From contig NZ_FUYL01000003.1 of the NCBI RefSeq assembly GCF_900167935.1, positions 356,388 to 420,387 on the forward strand: DNA of 64,000 nucleotides. The letters run 5' to 3'. Both the position numbers and the translations under genes were made by a program. Below the pieces are notes generated by a model that searched no databases, was not told the DNA's origin, and saw only the letters and a list, made by a program, of their open reading frames with translations. Below, piece after piece: positions 45,887 to 55,298 of this stretch. This DNA comes from Maribacter arcticus. GTDB taxonomy: Bacteria; Bacteroidota; Bacteroidia; Flavobacteriales; Flavobacteriaceae. Position 1 is the stretch's first letter, and each line of letters begins with the position of its first letter.

Positions 45887-47413
45887 TTATTTCTTTTTTA
45901 ACTCAAATAAATCTGTTCTTCTATCCTTTAAATTGCGTACCGCGCCAAATTGATTAAGCTCTCGCAATAGGTCAATATCCACATCTGCGATTAAAATCAT
46001 TTCTGTATTTGGGGTAGCTTCCGCCTTAATACCATTGGTTGGAAAAGAGAAATCGCACGGTGTAAACACCATAGATTGAGCGAACTGTATATCCATATTC
46101 TGAACATTTGGCAAATTGCCAACACTACCAGCAATGGCTACATAGCATTCATTTTCAATCGCACGTGCTTGTGCGCAATGGCGCACACGTGAATAACCGT
46201 TTTGGGTATCGGTCAGGAACGGAATAAATAAAATGTCCATGCCTTCATCTGCCAATAACCTACTTAGTTCAGGAAATTCAGAATCATAACAAATCAAAAC
46301 TCCTATTCTACCACAATCCGTATCGAAAGTCTTGAACTGCGTACCTCCTTGCATTCCCCAAACCTTTGCCTCGTCTGGGGTAACGTGCAGCTTTTCATAA
46401 CGTTCCATACTACCATCGCGTCTACATAAATAACCTACATTATAAAGGCGGCCATCTATCATTTCAGGCATACTACCTGAAATAATGTTGATATTATAGG
46501 ATATAGAGAATTCAGAAAATTTCTGAACTATGGCTTGGGTATGTTTAGCGAGCTCTCTAATAGCATTGGATGTAGACATATGATTGTTACCTGCCATTAA
46601 GGGAGCATTAAAAAATTCTGGAAACAGAGCAAAATCCGACCTGTAACCAGAAACAGAATCTATAAAAAATTCCGCTTGCTGTAAAAGTTCCTCCAAGTCT
46701 TTGTAAGGGCGCATTTGCCATTGAATCAATCCTAAACGAACAATTGATTTTTTGGTAGCCGCCTTTTTATTCGGTTTTTGATAATAGATATTATCCCATT
46801 CCATAAGAATAGCAAAGTCTTGAGAAGCTTTATCACCATCTAAATACCCTTTCATTACTTTAGCGGGATGAAAGTCGTTACTGATTTGAAAACTCAGTAC
46901 TGGATCATGAATTTCTTTACGACGAACCTTAGCAATATATTCTTTTGGCGAAAGTTCTGAAGCATGTGAATGGTAGTTAGGCATACGACCACCAAATACA
47001 ATACTTTTTAGGTTCAACTTCTCACATAGTTCTTTTCTATAATCATACAAACGTCGACCTAAACGTAAGCCCCTAAAACTAGGTTTTATAAAAACTTCTA
47101 TACCATAAAGTACATCACCTTCATTATTATGGGTATCGAAAGTATATTTACCAGTAATTTGTTCGTATGTATGATTATCGTCGAACGCATCATAATCTAC
47201 AATTATAGACAACGCTACACCAGCAATTTGTCCATTGATTTTTATGACTACTTGGCCTTCTGGAAATTTATTGATTAAAGATTTTATATGCTCCTCTTTC
47301 CAGTATGACCCAGGCATACTAGCATAAGCAGAAATCATTGCTGCTTTAAGCTCTTGATAATCATCAAGATCTAAAAACTTTAATTCAATATTTTCAATTT
47401 CATCAATTTTCAT
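45887..47413 (-). CDS. GNAT domain fused to carbon-nitrogen hydrolase (nitrilase superfamily)
   Basis: 508 residues. The N-terminal 210 are a GNAT fold ([15 protein letters not shown] near 116-130). A nitrilase domain begins near 230 with the catalytic triad in order: Glu in [12 protein letters not shown], Lys in [12 protein letters not shown] and Cys in [13 protein letters not shown]. Such fused proteins occur in many Bacteroidota and other bacteria; the substrate is not settled, and amine acylation or amide hydrolysis are the possible reactions. It lies next to the RimK fusion on the same strand. Confidence 0.9.
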   Translation of the reverse strand: MKIDEIENIELKFLDLDDYQELKAAMISAYASMPGSYWKEEHIKSLINKFPEGQVVIKINGQIAGVALSIIVDYDAFDDNHTYEQITGKYTFDTHNNEGDVLYGIEVFIKPSFRGLRLGRRLYDYRKELCEKLNLKSIVFGGRMPNYHSHASELSPKEYIAKVRRKEIHDPVLSFQISNDFHPAKVMKGYLDGDKASQDFAILMEWDNIYYQKPNKKAATKKSIVRLGLIQWQMRPYKDLEELLQQAEFFIDSVSGYRSDFALFPEFFNAPLMAGNNHMSTSNAIRELAKHTQAIVQKFSEFSISYNINIISGSMPEMIDGRLYNVGYLCRRDGSMERYEKLHVTPDEAKVWGMQGGTQFKTFDTDCGRIGVLICYDSEFPELSRLLADEGMDILFIPFLTDTQNGYSRVRHCAQARAIENECYVAIAGSVGNLPNVQNMDIQFAQSMVFTPCDFSFPTNGIKAEATPNTEMILIADVDIDLLRELNQFGAVRNLKDRRTDLFELKKK

Positions 47414-47554
47414 ATAGGTGTTGTAAATACAACGATGTTAAGTTTAAAATGTCTGTATATAATATAATCCTTTTCCGGAATACAAATAGCAAACCGGAAA
47501 AGGAATATTTTAATCTTATTTAAATGTCTTTGTAGTTCTAACTAGGTATTAAAG

Positions 47555-47878
47555 CTAGTCTTCATCTTGACCATCGGCCATATCTTCTGGATCTGGCTCT
47601 ACTACTGCTGCTGGATCATCATCATCGAAATCTTCATAATCATCTTCGTCATAATTCTCCATAGTATACTCAAGCTTAGCGCTTATCTTCACTAAATACT
47701 TGGTATCAGCAGTTAACACCTCAACAGCTTCAATACGCTCTCCTTGTCCATTTCTGAAAGAGATAATATTACGATCATCGTAACCGTCAGGATATTTATC
47801 TACCAAAAGTTTAAGAACTTCTGGAGTCAATTTTTTAAAGTCTACAATGACTCTGTTTAAATGTGCGTTCTTGTCCAT
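47555..47878 (-). CDS. Small protein with acidic tail, downstream of the polyamine genes
   Basis: 107 residues. The first 70 are a compact domain (LNRVIVDFKKLTPEVLKLLV, then DKYPDGYDDRNIISFRNGQG), and the last 35 are almost all Asp/Glu with a few Pro and Ala. It starts 2 bases after the deoxyhypusine-synthase-like gene's stop, so it is co-transcribed with the polyamine set. The tail could bind polyamines or basic proteins, but this is inference. No family name is known to me. Confidence 0.7.
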   Translation of the reverse strand: MDKNAHLNRVIVDFKKLTPEVLKLLVDKYPDGYDDRNIISFRNGQGERIEAVEVLTADTKYLVKISAKLEYTMENYDEDDYEDFDDDDPAAVVEPDPEDMADGQDED

Positions 47879-47880
47879 AA

Positions 47881-48858
47881 TTACATATCTAAAAGGTAAG
47901 CAAAAATCAAGGGTGCAACAATAGTCGCATCACTCTCGATAATATATTTGGGAGTATTAATATCTAATTTACCCCAAGTAATCTTTTCGTTTGGTACAGC
48001 ACCAGAATATGAGCCATAACTGGTTGTGCTATCACTAATTTGACAGAAATAACTCCAGAAAGGTGTATCTGTACGTTCCATATCTTGATATAACATTGGT
48101 ACTACACATATTGGGAAATCGCCTGCAATGCCACCACCAATTTGAAAGAATCCGATTCCGTTTTTAGAATTTTCGGTATACCAATCGGCCAAGAAAGTCA
48201 TGTACTCAATACCCGATTTCATAGTACTTGCCTTTAATTCTCCTTTCATAACATAGGAAGCAAAAATATTACCCATAGTACTATCTTCCCAACCTGGGCA
48301 AATAATAGGCAGGTTTTTCTCTGCAGCAGCATACATCCAAGAATCTTTAAGGTCTATTTCGTAATATTCCTCTAATACTCCAGAAAGTAACATTTTGTAC
48401 ATAAATTCATGAGGCAAAAAGCGCTCACCTTTATCATCTGCATCTTTCCATATTTTAAAGATATGCTCTTGTAATCTTCTAAAAGCCTCTTCTTCTGGAA
48501 TACAGGTATCGGTAACTCGATTTAAACCTTTCTCTAACAAATCCCATTCATCTTGAGGCGTTAAATCTCTGTAATTTGGTACGCGTTTGTAATGAGAATG
48601 TGCTACCAAGTTCATAATATCTTCTTCAAGATTAGCGCCAGTACAAGATATAATTTGAACCTTATCTTGACGAATAACCTCTGCGAAAATTTTACCTAGC
48701 TCAGCTGTTGACATTGCGCCCGCTAATGAAACTAGCATTTTAGCTCCATTATTTAGTTGCTCTTCATAACCTTTGGCAGCATCTACCAAAGCCGCAGCAT
48801 TGAAATGTAAATAGTATTTTTCTATAAAATTGGTGATTGCACCTTTAGTCTTCGTCAT
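47881..48858 (-). CDS. Deoxyhypusine synthase-like enzyme, probable homospermidine synthase
   Basis: 325 residues from the ATG at 48858; a TTG 6 bases upstream is an alternative. The NAD-dependent deoxyhypusine synthase fold is clear: SLAGAMSTAELGKIFAEVIR near 44, ISCTGANLEED near 75, and the catalytic lysine region EKITWGK with K297. Bacteria lack the usual eIF5A target, and bacterial relatives are known to make homospermidine or related triamines from putrescine. That fits here, since arginine decarboxylase and agmatinase genes stand next door to make agmatine and putrescine. It overlaps the agmatinase gene by about 14 bases. Confidence 0.85.
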   Translation of the reverse strand: MTKTKGAITNFIEKYYLHFNAAALVDAAKGYEEQLNNGAKMLVSLAGAMSTAELGKIFAEVIRQDKVQIISCTGANLEEDIMNLVAHSHYKRVPNYRDLTPQDEWDLLEKGLNRVTDTCIPEEEAFRRLQEHIFKIWKDADDKGERFLPHEFMYKMLLSGVLEEYYEIDLKDSWMYAAAEKNLPIICPGWEDSTMGNIFASYVMKGELKASTMKSGIEYMTFLADWYTENSKNGIGFFQIGGGIAGDFPICVVPMLYQDMERTDTPFWSYFCQISDSTTSYGSYSGAVPNEKITWGKLDINTPKYIIESDATIVAPLIFAYLLDM

Positions 48859-49783
48859 CTTCAAATTTTGAATTCGTATTTGATTTATAATCTATATCGA
48901 AGGTATTATCATACTCTTGATCAATATCTTGACCAGCAAATTTATAGCTAAGCATTTTGTAATATAATTTAGCTGCTAAGAAATCTGATGATTTATCATT
49001 TTTATTCGGGCAAAGTTCTACAATATCAAAACCAACCACATTCTTATCTTCGAAAACTTGCTTTAAAAACTCTAAAGTCTCATACCAAAGTAACCCGCCT
49101 GGCTCTGGTGTACCTGTAGAAGGCATAATAGAAGGGTCAAAAGCATCTAAATCTAATGTTATAAAAACATTTTCAGTCATGGCTTCTATCACCTTATCCG
49201 TCCAATATTCATCATTCACCATATCATGGGCAAAAAATGTTTTTTCTTCATCCATTAATGTTTTTTCGATAGCATCCATAGAGCGAATACCTACCTGCAC
49301 CAAATTTGTAGTCTGGTTGGCTTCATATACAGCACATGCATGATTATACTTTGTGCCTTCATATGATTCTCTTAAATCTGCATGTGCATCAATCTGCAAC
49401 ACAGTTAGATTATCAAAACATTCATTAAAAGCACGAATTGAACCAATGGACATAGAATGCTCGCCACCAAATAACGTAACAAATTTATTACGTTTAATAA
49501 AGTCTTTCGTGATTGCATGCACCTCATTGACCATAGCCTCAGGCGAGCTGTTTTCGGTTATGGGGTCAGTTAAATGAATTCCTTGTTTGTAAACTTCAGA
49601 ATCGGTTTCAATATCATACAATTCCATGTTTTCAGATGCTTCTAAAAAAGCTTCTGGACCTTTGTCCGCTCCTTTACCCCAAGTACTGGTTCCATCATAA
49701 GGAACAGGAATCAAGATAATTTTGGATTTTTCTAGTTGGGCGAATTCATCGGCAATACCGGCATAATTCTTAGATGTACTCAT
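48845..49783 (-). CDS. speB: Agmatinase (ureohydrolase family)
   Basis: 312 residues. The di-manganese ureohydrolase motifs are present: GGEHSMSIG near residue 102, QIDAHADLRESYEG near 125 (DAHAD), and TLDLDAFDPSIMPSTGTPEPGG near 210 (DLDAFDPS). It converts agmatine to putrescine and urea. It is encoded between the arginine decarboxylase and the deoxyhypusine-synthase-like genes, giving the order of the pathway. The C-terminal end is unusually acidic (EDDED). Confidence 0.92.
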   Translation of the reverse strand: MSTSKNYAGIADEFAQLEKSKIILIPVPYDGTSTWGKGADKGPEAFLEASENMELYDIETDSEVYKQGIHLTDPITENSSPEAMVNEVHAITKDFIKRNKFVTLFGGEHSMSIGSIRAFNECFDNLTVLQIDAHADLRESYEGTKYNHACAVYEANQTTNLVQVGIRSMDAIEKTLMDEEKTFFAHDMVNDEYWTDKVIEAMTENVFITLDLDAFDPSIMPSTGTPEPGGLLWYETLEFLKQVFEDKNVVGFDIVELCPNKNDKSSDFLAAKLYYKMLSYKFAGQDIDQEYDNTFDIDYKSNTNSKFEDDED

Positions 49784-49876
49784 GATATTTCAGCTATTGT
49801 TAAGTGGTTTTTAAGAAAAATTTTCAATTTTATATACGTAATTCTATATTTAACGGTCTTTTAAATCTACTTATTT

Positions 49877-51289
49877 TTATTCATTAGAAGCATCAACATC
49901 ATAACCTAATATACCTAAAAGGTCTTCTGCTTTTTGCTGCCCTCTAAAGAGCTTATAAGTGAAATTACCATTTTCATCTTTATCTATCAAAATATGTTTT
50001 GGCTGAGGAATAAGGCAGTGTTGTAAACCCCCATAACCTCCTATTGATTCTTGGTAAGCACCCGTATTAAAAAAGCCTATATATAAAGGTTTATCTTTTC
50101 TATATTTTGGTAAATAAATAGCGTTCATGTTCTGCTCACTGTTATAATAATCATCACTATCGCAAGTAAGGCCTCCTAAAAGTACACGTTCATATTCATC
50201 ATTCCAACGATTAATAGGCAACATGATAAATCTTTTGTTTATCGCCCAAGTGTCTGGTAATGTAGTAATAAAAGAAGAATCAATCATGTTCCATTTTTCA
50301 CGGTCGTTCTGTTGCTTTTGATACAAGATTTCATAAATAGCACCACCACTTTCACCTACGGTAAAACTACCGAATTCGGTAAAAATATGTGGCACCGGCA
50401 CATCTGCCTCAGAACATGTAATACTTATCTGATTTAATATTTCATCTATCATATATTGATAGTCATAATCAAATTGCAGAGAATTTTTAATAGGAAAGCC
50501 TCCACCAATATTTAAACTATCTAAAGAAGGGCAAATTTTCTTTAAACGAACATATACCTTAAGGCACTTTACTAATTCGTTCCAATAGTAAGCATTATCA
50601 CGAATACCGGTATTGATAAAAAAGTGAAGCATTTTAAGCTCTACCTTATCATTGTCTTTTATTTGATTTTCATAAAACGGAACTATGTTTTTATAGCCTA
50701 TACCCAATCGAGATGTATAGAACTCAAATTTAGGCTCTTCTTCAGACGCAATTCGAATACCCACTTTAAAGGTGTCATTTATAGCGTCGGCCAATAAATC
50801 TATTTCTTCATAGTTATCAATAATCGGTATACAATTCTGATGGCCGTTATTAATTAACCTAGCAATATTATCTATATATTTTTCACGCTTAAACCCATTG
50901 CAGATTACATAAGTTTTATCCGTTAATTTACCATCTGCCTTAAGTTTTTCAATAATATTGATATCAAAGGCTGATGAAGTTTCCATATGAATATCGTTTT
51001 TTAAAGCCTCGTGCATTACATGCTGAAAATGAGAACTTTTTGTACAATAGCAGTAGTGGTACCTACCCTTGTAATCATTCTTTTCTATGGCATTCGCAAA
51101 CCAGTTTTTGGCTCTTACAATATTCTCAGAAATTTTAGGGAGGTAGGTGAATTTTAAAGGACTACCATATTCCTGTACTAAATCGTGTAAAGGAATACCG
51201 TGAAATTGTAAGTGTTCACCATCTAAATTAAACTCTTCTTGAGGAAAATAATAAGTTTGATCAATAAGATCAATGTATTTGGTATTCAT
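49877..51289 (-). CDS. speA: Biosynthetic arginine decarboxylase, short form
   Basis: 470 residues. A PLP-dependent fold type III alanine-racemase-like enzyme of the ornithine/arginine decarboxylase group: the PLP lysine is in HYCYCTKSSHF, followed by METSSAFD, NIGGGFPIKNS and the C-terminal GAYQESIGGYGGLQHCLIP. It is shorter than E. coli SpeA (about 630-660 residues) and belongs to the Bacteroidota form. Specificity for arginine is inferred from the neighbouring agmatinase. It is the first gene of the set, with 93 bases to agmatinase. Confidence 0.88.
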   Translation of the reverse strand: MNTKYIDLIDQTYYFPQEEFNLDGEHLQFHGIPLHDLVQEYGSPLKFTYLPKISENIVRAKNWFANAIEKNDYKGRYHYCYCTKSSHFQHVMHEALKNDIHMETSSAFDINIIEKLKADGKLTDKTYVICNGFKREKYIDNIARLINNGHQNCIPIIDNYEEIDLLADAINDTFKVGIRIASEEEPKFEFYTSRLGIGYKNIVPFYENQIKDNDKVELKMLHFFINTGIRDNAYYWNELVKCLKVYVRLKKICPSLDSLNIGGGFPIKNSLQFDYDYQYMIDEILNQISITCSEADVPVPHIFTEFGSFTVGESGGAIYEILYQKQQNDREKWNMIDSSFITTLPDTWAINKRFIMLPINRWNDEYERVLLGGLTCDSDDYYNSEQNMNAIYLPKYRKDKPLYIGFFNTGAYQESIGGYGGLQHCLIPQPKHILIDKDENGNFTYKLFRGQQKAEDLLGILGYDVDASNE

Positions 51290-51748
51290 GAAATTGAATT
51301 ATAATGATTTTTTATAAATATAGCAACTCGCCTACAGTTTGAAAGTTAAGAAAACGTAACCATCTAATGGAAAATCAAACTAGAATTTGCTTTTGTGTGG
51401 TAGGAATGAAGAAATAATCATGCTGACTTTGCACGATTGTTGAAAAAGGATGGGATGTTAGCTTTACTAGTCTAAAACCAATGTTATAAGCTATCTGTTG
51501 AAAATATTTCCAACTTCCCCTAAATCCAAACATAAAAAAATCACACATAATGTTCAGCTAAAAGCTTGAAATCTCTAACACTCATAATAGCGTATTAGGA
51601 TAGAACAAATGAAATCAAAAAAAATGAAAAAACAAGCGTTTTCATTTTTTTTACGATGAGCTACTTTATTGAAGTATTAAATTCGTAATAATACTTTCAA
51701 ATATCATGTAACTAGTTTATTTTTAACACATTAAAAACACTTAAAGCG
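51290..51748. other. Gene-free divergent interval
   Basis: About 460 AT-rich bases between speA and a secreted protein. The one clear structure is an AT-only hairpin at 51617-51652 with 14-bp arms AAAAAAAATGAAAA and its complement. I see no coding frame; the interval should carry the promoters of both genes. Confidence 0.5.
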
Positions 51749-52495
51749 ATGAAAGAAAAGAGAAAATATACCGTATTGAGTTGCTCCTTACTCACTTTAC
51801 TGTTTTTGACGGCCAATTTTATCGCAAATGGTCAGATATCTGAGGGGATTTATGTTGACACTTTAGAAAATACCAGCTCAAAACGAATACACCAGGTTAA
51901 AATACTTGATGATTATTTTATCTATACCGCTTATGAAAATGAACCCGCTAATTTCATAAAAACATTTGGTGGTTTTTTTACCATAGAGAAGACTGATGCT
52001 AAGACTCTATTGGTCGTTTTACTAGAATTTAACTCTAATTACGAACAAGATTCTATTAGGCAGCTAAGTATACCGGTAAAAATGATTGGAGAAAAATTAC
52101 AATTGAACTGGTTTGAAGAACTGACTTTAGAACCTATTGAAACTAAAACTCAAGATTTAGATGGCGAATGGCTTTTTGCAACTAGAGGCCCTGATACAGG
52201 TCAAGAAAGGCGAGGGGAAGAAAGCTCAAGAAAAACCTTAAAATTTCTAAAAGATGGTACGTTTCAGTGGATTGCTTACGATACAGAATCTTTTCGATTT
52301 TCAGGTACTGGCGGAGGTAGTTATAGTTCGAAGGATGGTGTATATACCGAACAGATTGAATTTTTCTCTAAAGACAATTCAAGGGTAGGCGCTACACTTG
52401 AGTTTAACTATGAGCTTAATGAAAATGACTGGCACCATACAGGCAATAATAGTAAAGGAGAGCCTATGTATGAGATATGGGCAAAACGTGAATAA
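51749..52495 (+). CDS. Secreted hypothetical protein
   Basis: 248 residues with a Sec signal peptide (cleavage near ANGQ, residue 29; the N-terminus is somewhat long). The C-terminal half (GEWLFATRGPDTGQE, FLKDGTFQWIAYDTESFRFS, GTGGGSYSSKDGVYTEQIEF) looks like a lipocalin-like or DUF4488-type beta sheet seen in Bacteroidota. The role is unknown. It is probably transcribed alone. Confidence 0.75.
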   Translation: MKEKRKYTVLSCSLLTLLFLTANFIANGQISEGIYVDTLENTSSKRIHQVKILDDYFIYTAYENEPANFIKTFGGFFTIEKTDAKTLLVVLLEFNSNYEQDSIRQLSIPVKMIGEKLQLNWFEELTLEPIETKTQDLDGEWLFATRGPDTGQERRGEESSRKTLKFLKDGTFQWIAYDTESFRFSGTGGGSYSSKDGVYTEQIEFFSKDNSRVGATLEFNYELNENDWHHTGNNSKGEPMYEIWAKRE

Positions 52496-52582
52496 ATGGT
52501 TGATTTAAATTTAAAAGAATCTTTTGTCGCGCTTTAAGCGTAAGCGATTGCTTTTATAAAAAATGAAACTCAAAAACATAAC

Positions 52583-53794
52583 TCACAAAGAATGCTTTGT
52601 TTTTATGTTCGCAATTAAAATTAATAGGATGCTTACCGGAATAAGCAAACTACCTAAGATTAGAGTCAAAAAGTAACCATCTCCTATTTGTAGGCTTAAC
52701 AACCCCGCTAAACCTTTATAGAAAATTAAAAATTCGGTCATTATAAATCCTGTTAAGTAAACTACATAACCTAGTCTTGATATATGTAACAACTTATAAA
52801 AATCCATGAGTAAGAATAAGCTTAAGGTTACAACACCCAAAAATGTCCAATGGAGATAACCGATTGTAAAATCAACATAAGTTGCTGCCAAGTTTGCAAA
52901 GAACGGAATTGACGTTATTAACTGAAGTATCATTTTGATTAGCAACAATACCGAAACAGTAGTCAATAATTTAAATTGAAAATTCGAATATAATTGTTTT
53001 AATGTCGACTTTTTTGTGGAAATATATTTAGCTAAACCTAAGACTGCTATAATCTGAATAACACTCCCCAATCCTCCTAAAATATTGAATAAAAAAGAAG
53101 GTTTAGTCCATAAAGCAGATAAAGAAAATGTCAATATGATTCCTAAATTAAAGCTCCAGAAAAAGCGTCTGAACACATTTTTTGGTAATTGAATATTGTT
53201 TTGCTCCAGCAGATAAAGTAACAGCCCTATTAAGGCTAAAACCATCCACCCATTATATTGAAAATGCAAATAGAAATAGATGGCCATTCTGTACCAAATA
53301 GACTCAGCACCAATTGTGCTCATTATTGCCCCTAAGGCCCAAGGCCCTATACTAGAAAGCACCATATAACCTAAAGCTATCTTAACACATTTAAACGAAT
53401 TTGAGTCTTTTAATTCTTTCTTACCATGTTTTAATATAAACCAAGTAAAACTATATGATGCAAATAGAAATAAGGTTGAAAAAACAATAGAAAGAGCCTT
53501 ATACCCTATAAAAGGAAAGGTCACCAACATACCAACAATAGTAATTTGAGTAAACCAAAAAATGTAGCGGTACTTAGAATAATAGGAGGCTTGATCTATA
53601 TATGTTTTATAAATCAATGTAGTCAATGCCACATATACCCAACCCAATAATGCTATGTGCGAATGGCCATGTACTACAAAGCGGTAATTGATTGGGATTT
53701 CAATTGTATAAAATGCTCTTAAAACAACACCTAAGAGAGCTGCCAATAAAAAATAGATTAATGCAACTCTACTGTGCTTTTTTAATACTAACAT
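52583..53794 (-). CDS. Haem-copper-oxidase-subunit-I-like membrane protein of the nos cluster
   Basis: 403 residues with about 11-12 membrane helices. Histidine-rich helices VVHGHSHIALLGWVYVALT, YFYLHFQYNGWMVLALIG and GYLHWTFLGVVTLSL recall the low-spin haem and metal ligands of NorB/COX1-like proteins, but the protein is shorter than these enzymes and no complete active-site set is evident. It is the last gene of the nos set, 18 bases after nosY. It may be a quinol- or NO-related membrane partner; the true activity is unknown. Confidence 0.7.
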   Translation of the reverse strand: MLVLKKHSRVALIYFLLAALLGVVLRAFYTIEIPINYRFVVHGHSHIALLGWVYVALTTLIYKTYIDQASYYSKYRYIFWFTQITIVGMLVTFPFIGYKALSIVFSTLFLFASYSFTWFILKHGKKELKDSNSFKCVKIALGYMVLSSIGPWALGAIMSTIGAESIWYRMAIYFYLHFQYNGWMVLALIGLLLYLLEQNNIQLPKNVFRRFFWSFNLGIILTFSLSALWTKPSFLFNILGGLGSVIQIIAVLGLAKYISTKKSTLKQLYSNFQFKLLTTVSVLLLIKMILQLITSIPFFANLAATYVDFTIGYLHWTFLGVVTLSLFLLMDFYKLLHISRLGYVVYLTGFIMTEFLIFYKGLAGLLSLQIGDGYFLTLILGSLLIPVSILLILIANIKTKHSL

Positions 53795-53812
53795 TCTAAA
53801 TAATTAAGCTCT

Positions 53813-54595
53813 TTAAAAATCTTGTCGCTTTGCTTTATAAGACAATCTCCAAATAGGTATCACCGTCCAGAGTACTAACATGAATATAGAAATAAAAAGA
53901 CCCTTATCGGTTCCGAAAAATTGTTTAAAAACCGCACCTGTATATCCTAAAAGAGCAGAAATATCCAACTTTAAAAGAATCAGTGTTCTTGATAAATCTA
54001 TAGGGTTGAACATTGTTGCAACCAATGAAAAAGTATCTAAAGGATATTCTTTAAAAATGATAAGTGACATTAGAAAAAGGCCATCATATATAACTGCCAT
54101 AAATAACCACAACAATACCGCATAACCAAATCCTTTTATTTTATTTTCGTTAGATAGTGCTATGTTAAATGAAAGTGCTGTAAATATTAAAGTTAAAAAT
54201 GCACCCGTAACCAAAAGCAATGAAAAGTCGAAAATGGCATCACTTTTAAATAGTCCATAAAGCACAAAAGGTATCCCAAGTCCTAAGACTAAACTCAACG
54301 TCAACGAACCTGCTACGCCTAAATATTGTCCTAAAAAAATTGAGGAACGTTTAATTGGCTGCGCCAATAATAGCTCAATGAATTCTTTAGAATTATAATA
54401 ATACATAACCCCAAAAATGGTTCCTATCAGGGGTACTAGAACTATGATAATATTCATGAGTGTAATAACCGCTTTTGAAACATCGTTGTTTAAAAAGAGG
54501 AGTACGAACCCTAAAAGCAAATAGAAAAGAAAATATACGTAGCTCCATCGGCTACGAATTAAGTCGTAAAAACTATACTTTAATATTTTAAGCAT
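53813..54595 (-). CDS. nosY: NosY, membrane permease of the NosDFY system
   Basis: 260 residues with about six membrane helices in the ABC-2-type layout (YVYFLFYLLLGFVLLFL, LMNIIIVLVPLIGTIFGVMY, IPFVLYGLFKSD). The segment YYNSKEFIELLLAQPIKRSS is typical of NosY-type permeases. With NosF and NosD it delivers sulfur and/or copper for the CuZ site of nitrous oxide reductase. The gene overlaps nosF by 8 bases. Confidence 0.9.
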   Translation of the reverse strand: MLKILKYSFYDLIRSRWSYVYFLFYLLLGFVLLFLNNDVSKAVITLMNIIIVLVPLIGTIFGVMYYYNSKEFIELLLAQPIKRSSIFLGQYLGVAGSLTLSLVLGLGIPFVLYGLFKSDAIFDFSLLLVTGAFLTLIFTALSFNIALSNENKIKGFGYAVLLWLFMAVIYDGLFLMSLIIFKEYPLDTFSLVATMFNPIDLSRTLILLKLDISALLGYTGAVFKQFFGTDKGLFISIFMLVLWTVIPIWRLSYKAKRQDF

Positions 54596-55298
54596 TGGCT
54601 GGTGTAGTTGCTATGGCCGCAATGGCGTGTTCTAAATCGGTTTGATCGGTCTTTTTCTTCAATTGCTCAATACTACCCTTAAAATAAATTTTGCCTTCTA
54701 AAAGGTAAATTATTTCATCTGCCACTTCAGCCACAAACTGCATTATATGTGAGGTAATAAGAATGGTTTTTCCATTCGCCTTTTCTTTTTTTATCAATTC
54801 TTTTAATCGAATTAAAGAAGCAGGATCCAACCCTGTAGTAGGTTCATCTAAAATAAGCAAAGGGCAATCGAACATAAAAGCCAGAACAATATTTACTTTT
54901 TGTCTGGTGCCACCTGATAGGGTTGACAATTTTTTATCTAGAAAAGAATCTAGCTTAAAAAGCTCAATTAAAGTTTGCTCATCACTAGGTCTTTGTCGAA
55001 TGTCTTTGATCATTCGAATCAGTTCTTTTACTTTTAGGTTACCTGGAAAGTTAGCAATTTGAGGTAAGTAATCTATCTCTTGCCGATATTTCCAATTCTT
55101 CTTAATTGCTATTCCCGATACACTGACATCTCCTTTATTCGGCACCACCATACCCAAAATACTTTTAATCAAAGTAGTTTTTCCAGAACCATTAGGACCT
55201 AGTACTGCAAAAATGCCACCTTTATCAATAGTGAGATTCAGACCAGAAAGGACCTCGTTCTTTCCAAATTTTTTATATAGATTTTCGACCTGAATCAT
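54588..55298 (-). CDS. nosF: NosF, ABC ATPase
   Basis: 236 residues. The ABC motifs are complete: Walker A GPNGSGKTT near residue 33, the signature LSGGTRQK near 127, Walker B LLILDEPTTG near 150, and the H-loop SH at 181-182. It powers the NosDFY maturation complex at the inner membrane. Start overlaps the nosD stop by 4 bases, which points to translational coupling. Confidence 0.95.
   Translation of the reverse strand: MIQVENLYKKFGKNEVLSGLNLTIDKGGIFAVLGPNGSGKTTLIKSILGMVVPNKGDVSVSGIAIKKNWKYRQEIDYLPQIANFPGNLKVKELIRMIKDIRQRPSDEQTLIELFKLDSFLDKKLSTLSGGTRQKVNIVLAFMFDCPLLILDEPTTGLDPASLIRLKELIKKEKANGKTILITSHIMQFVAEVADEIIYLLEGKIYFKGSIEQLKKKTDQTDLEHAIAAIATTPANA

Noticed and set aside
51617..51652. 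Rho-independent terminator in the speA upstream interval
   Set aside because: The stem is nearly all A-T and no gene ends before it, so it is noted only as a structure.
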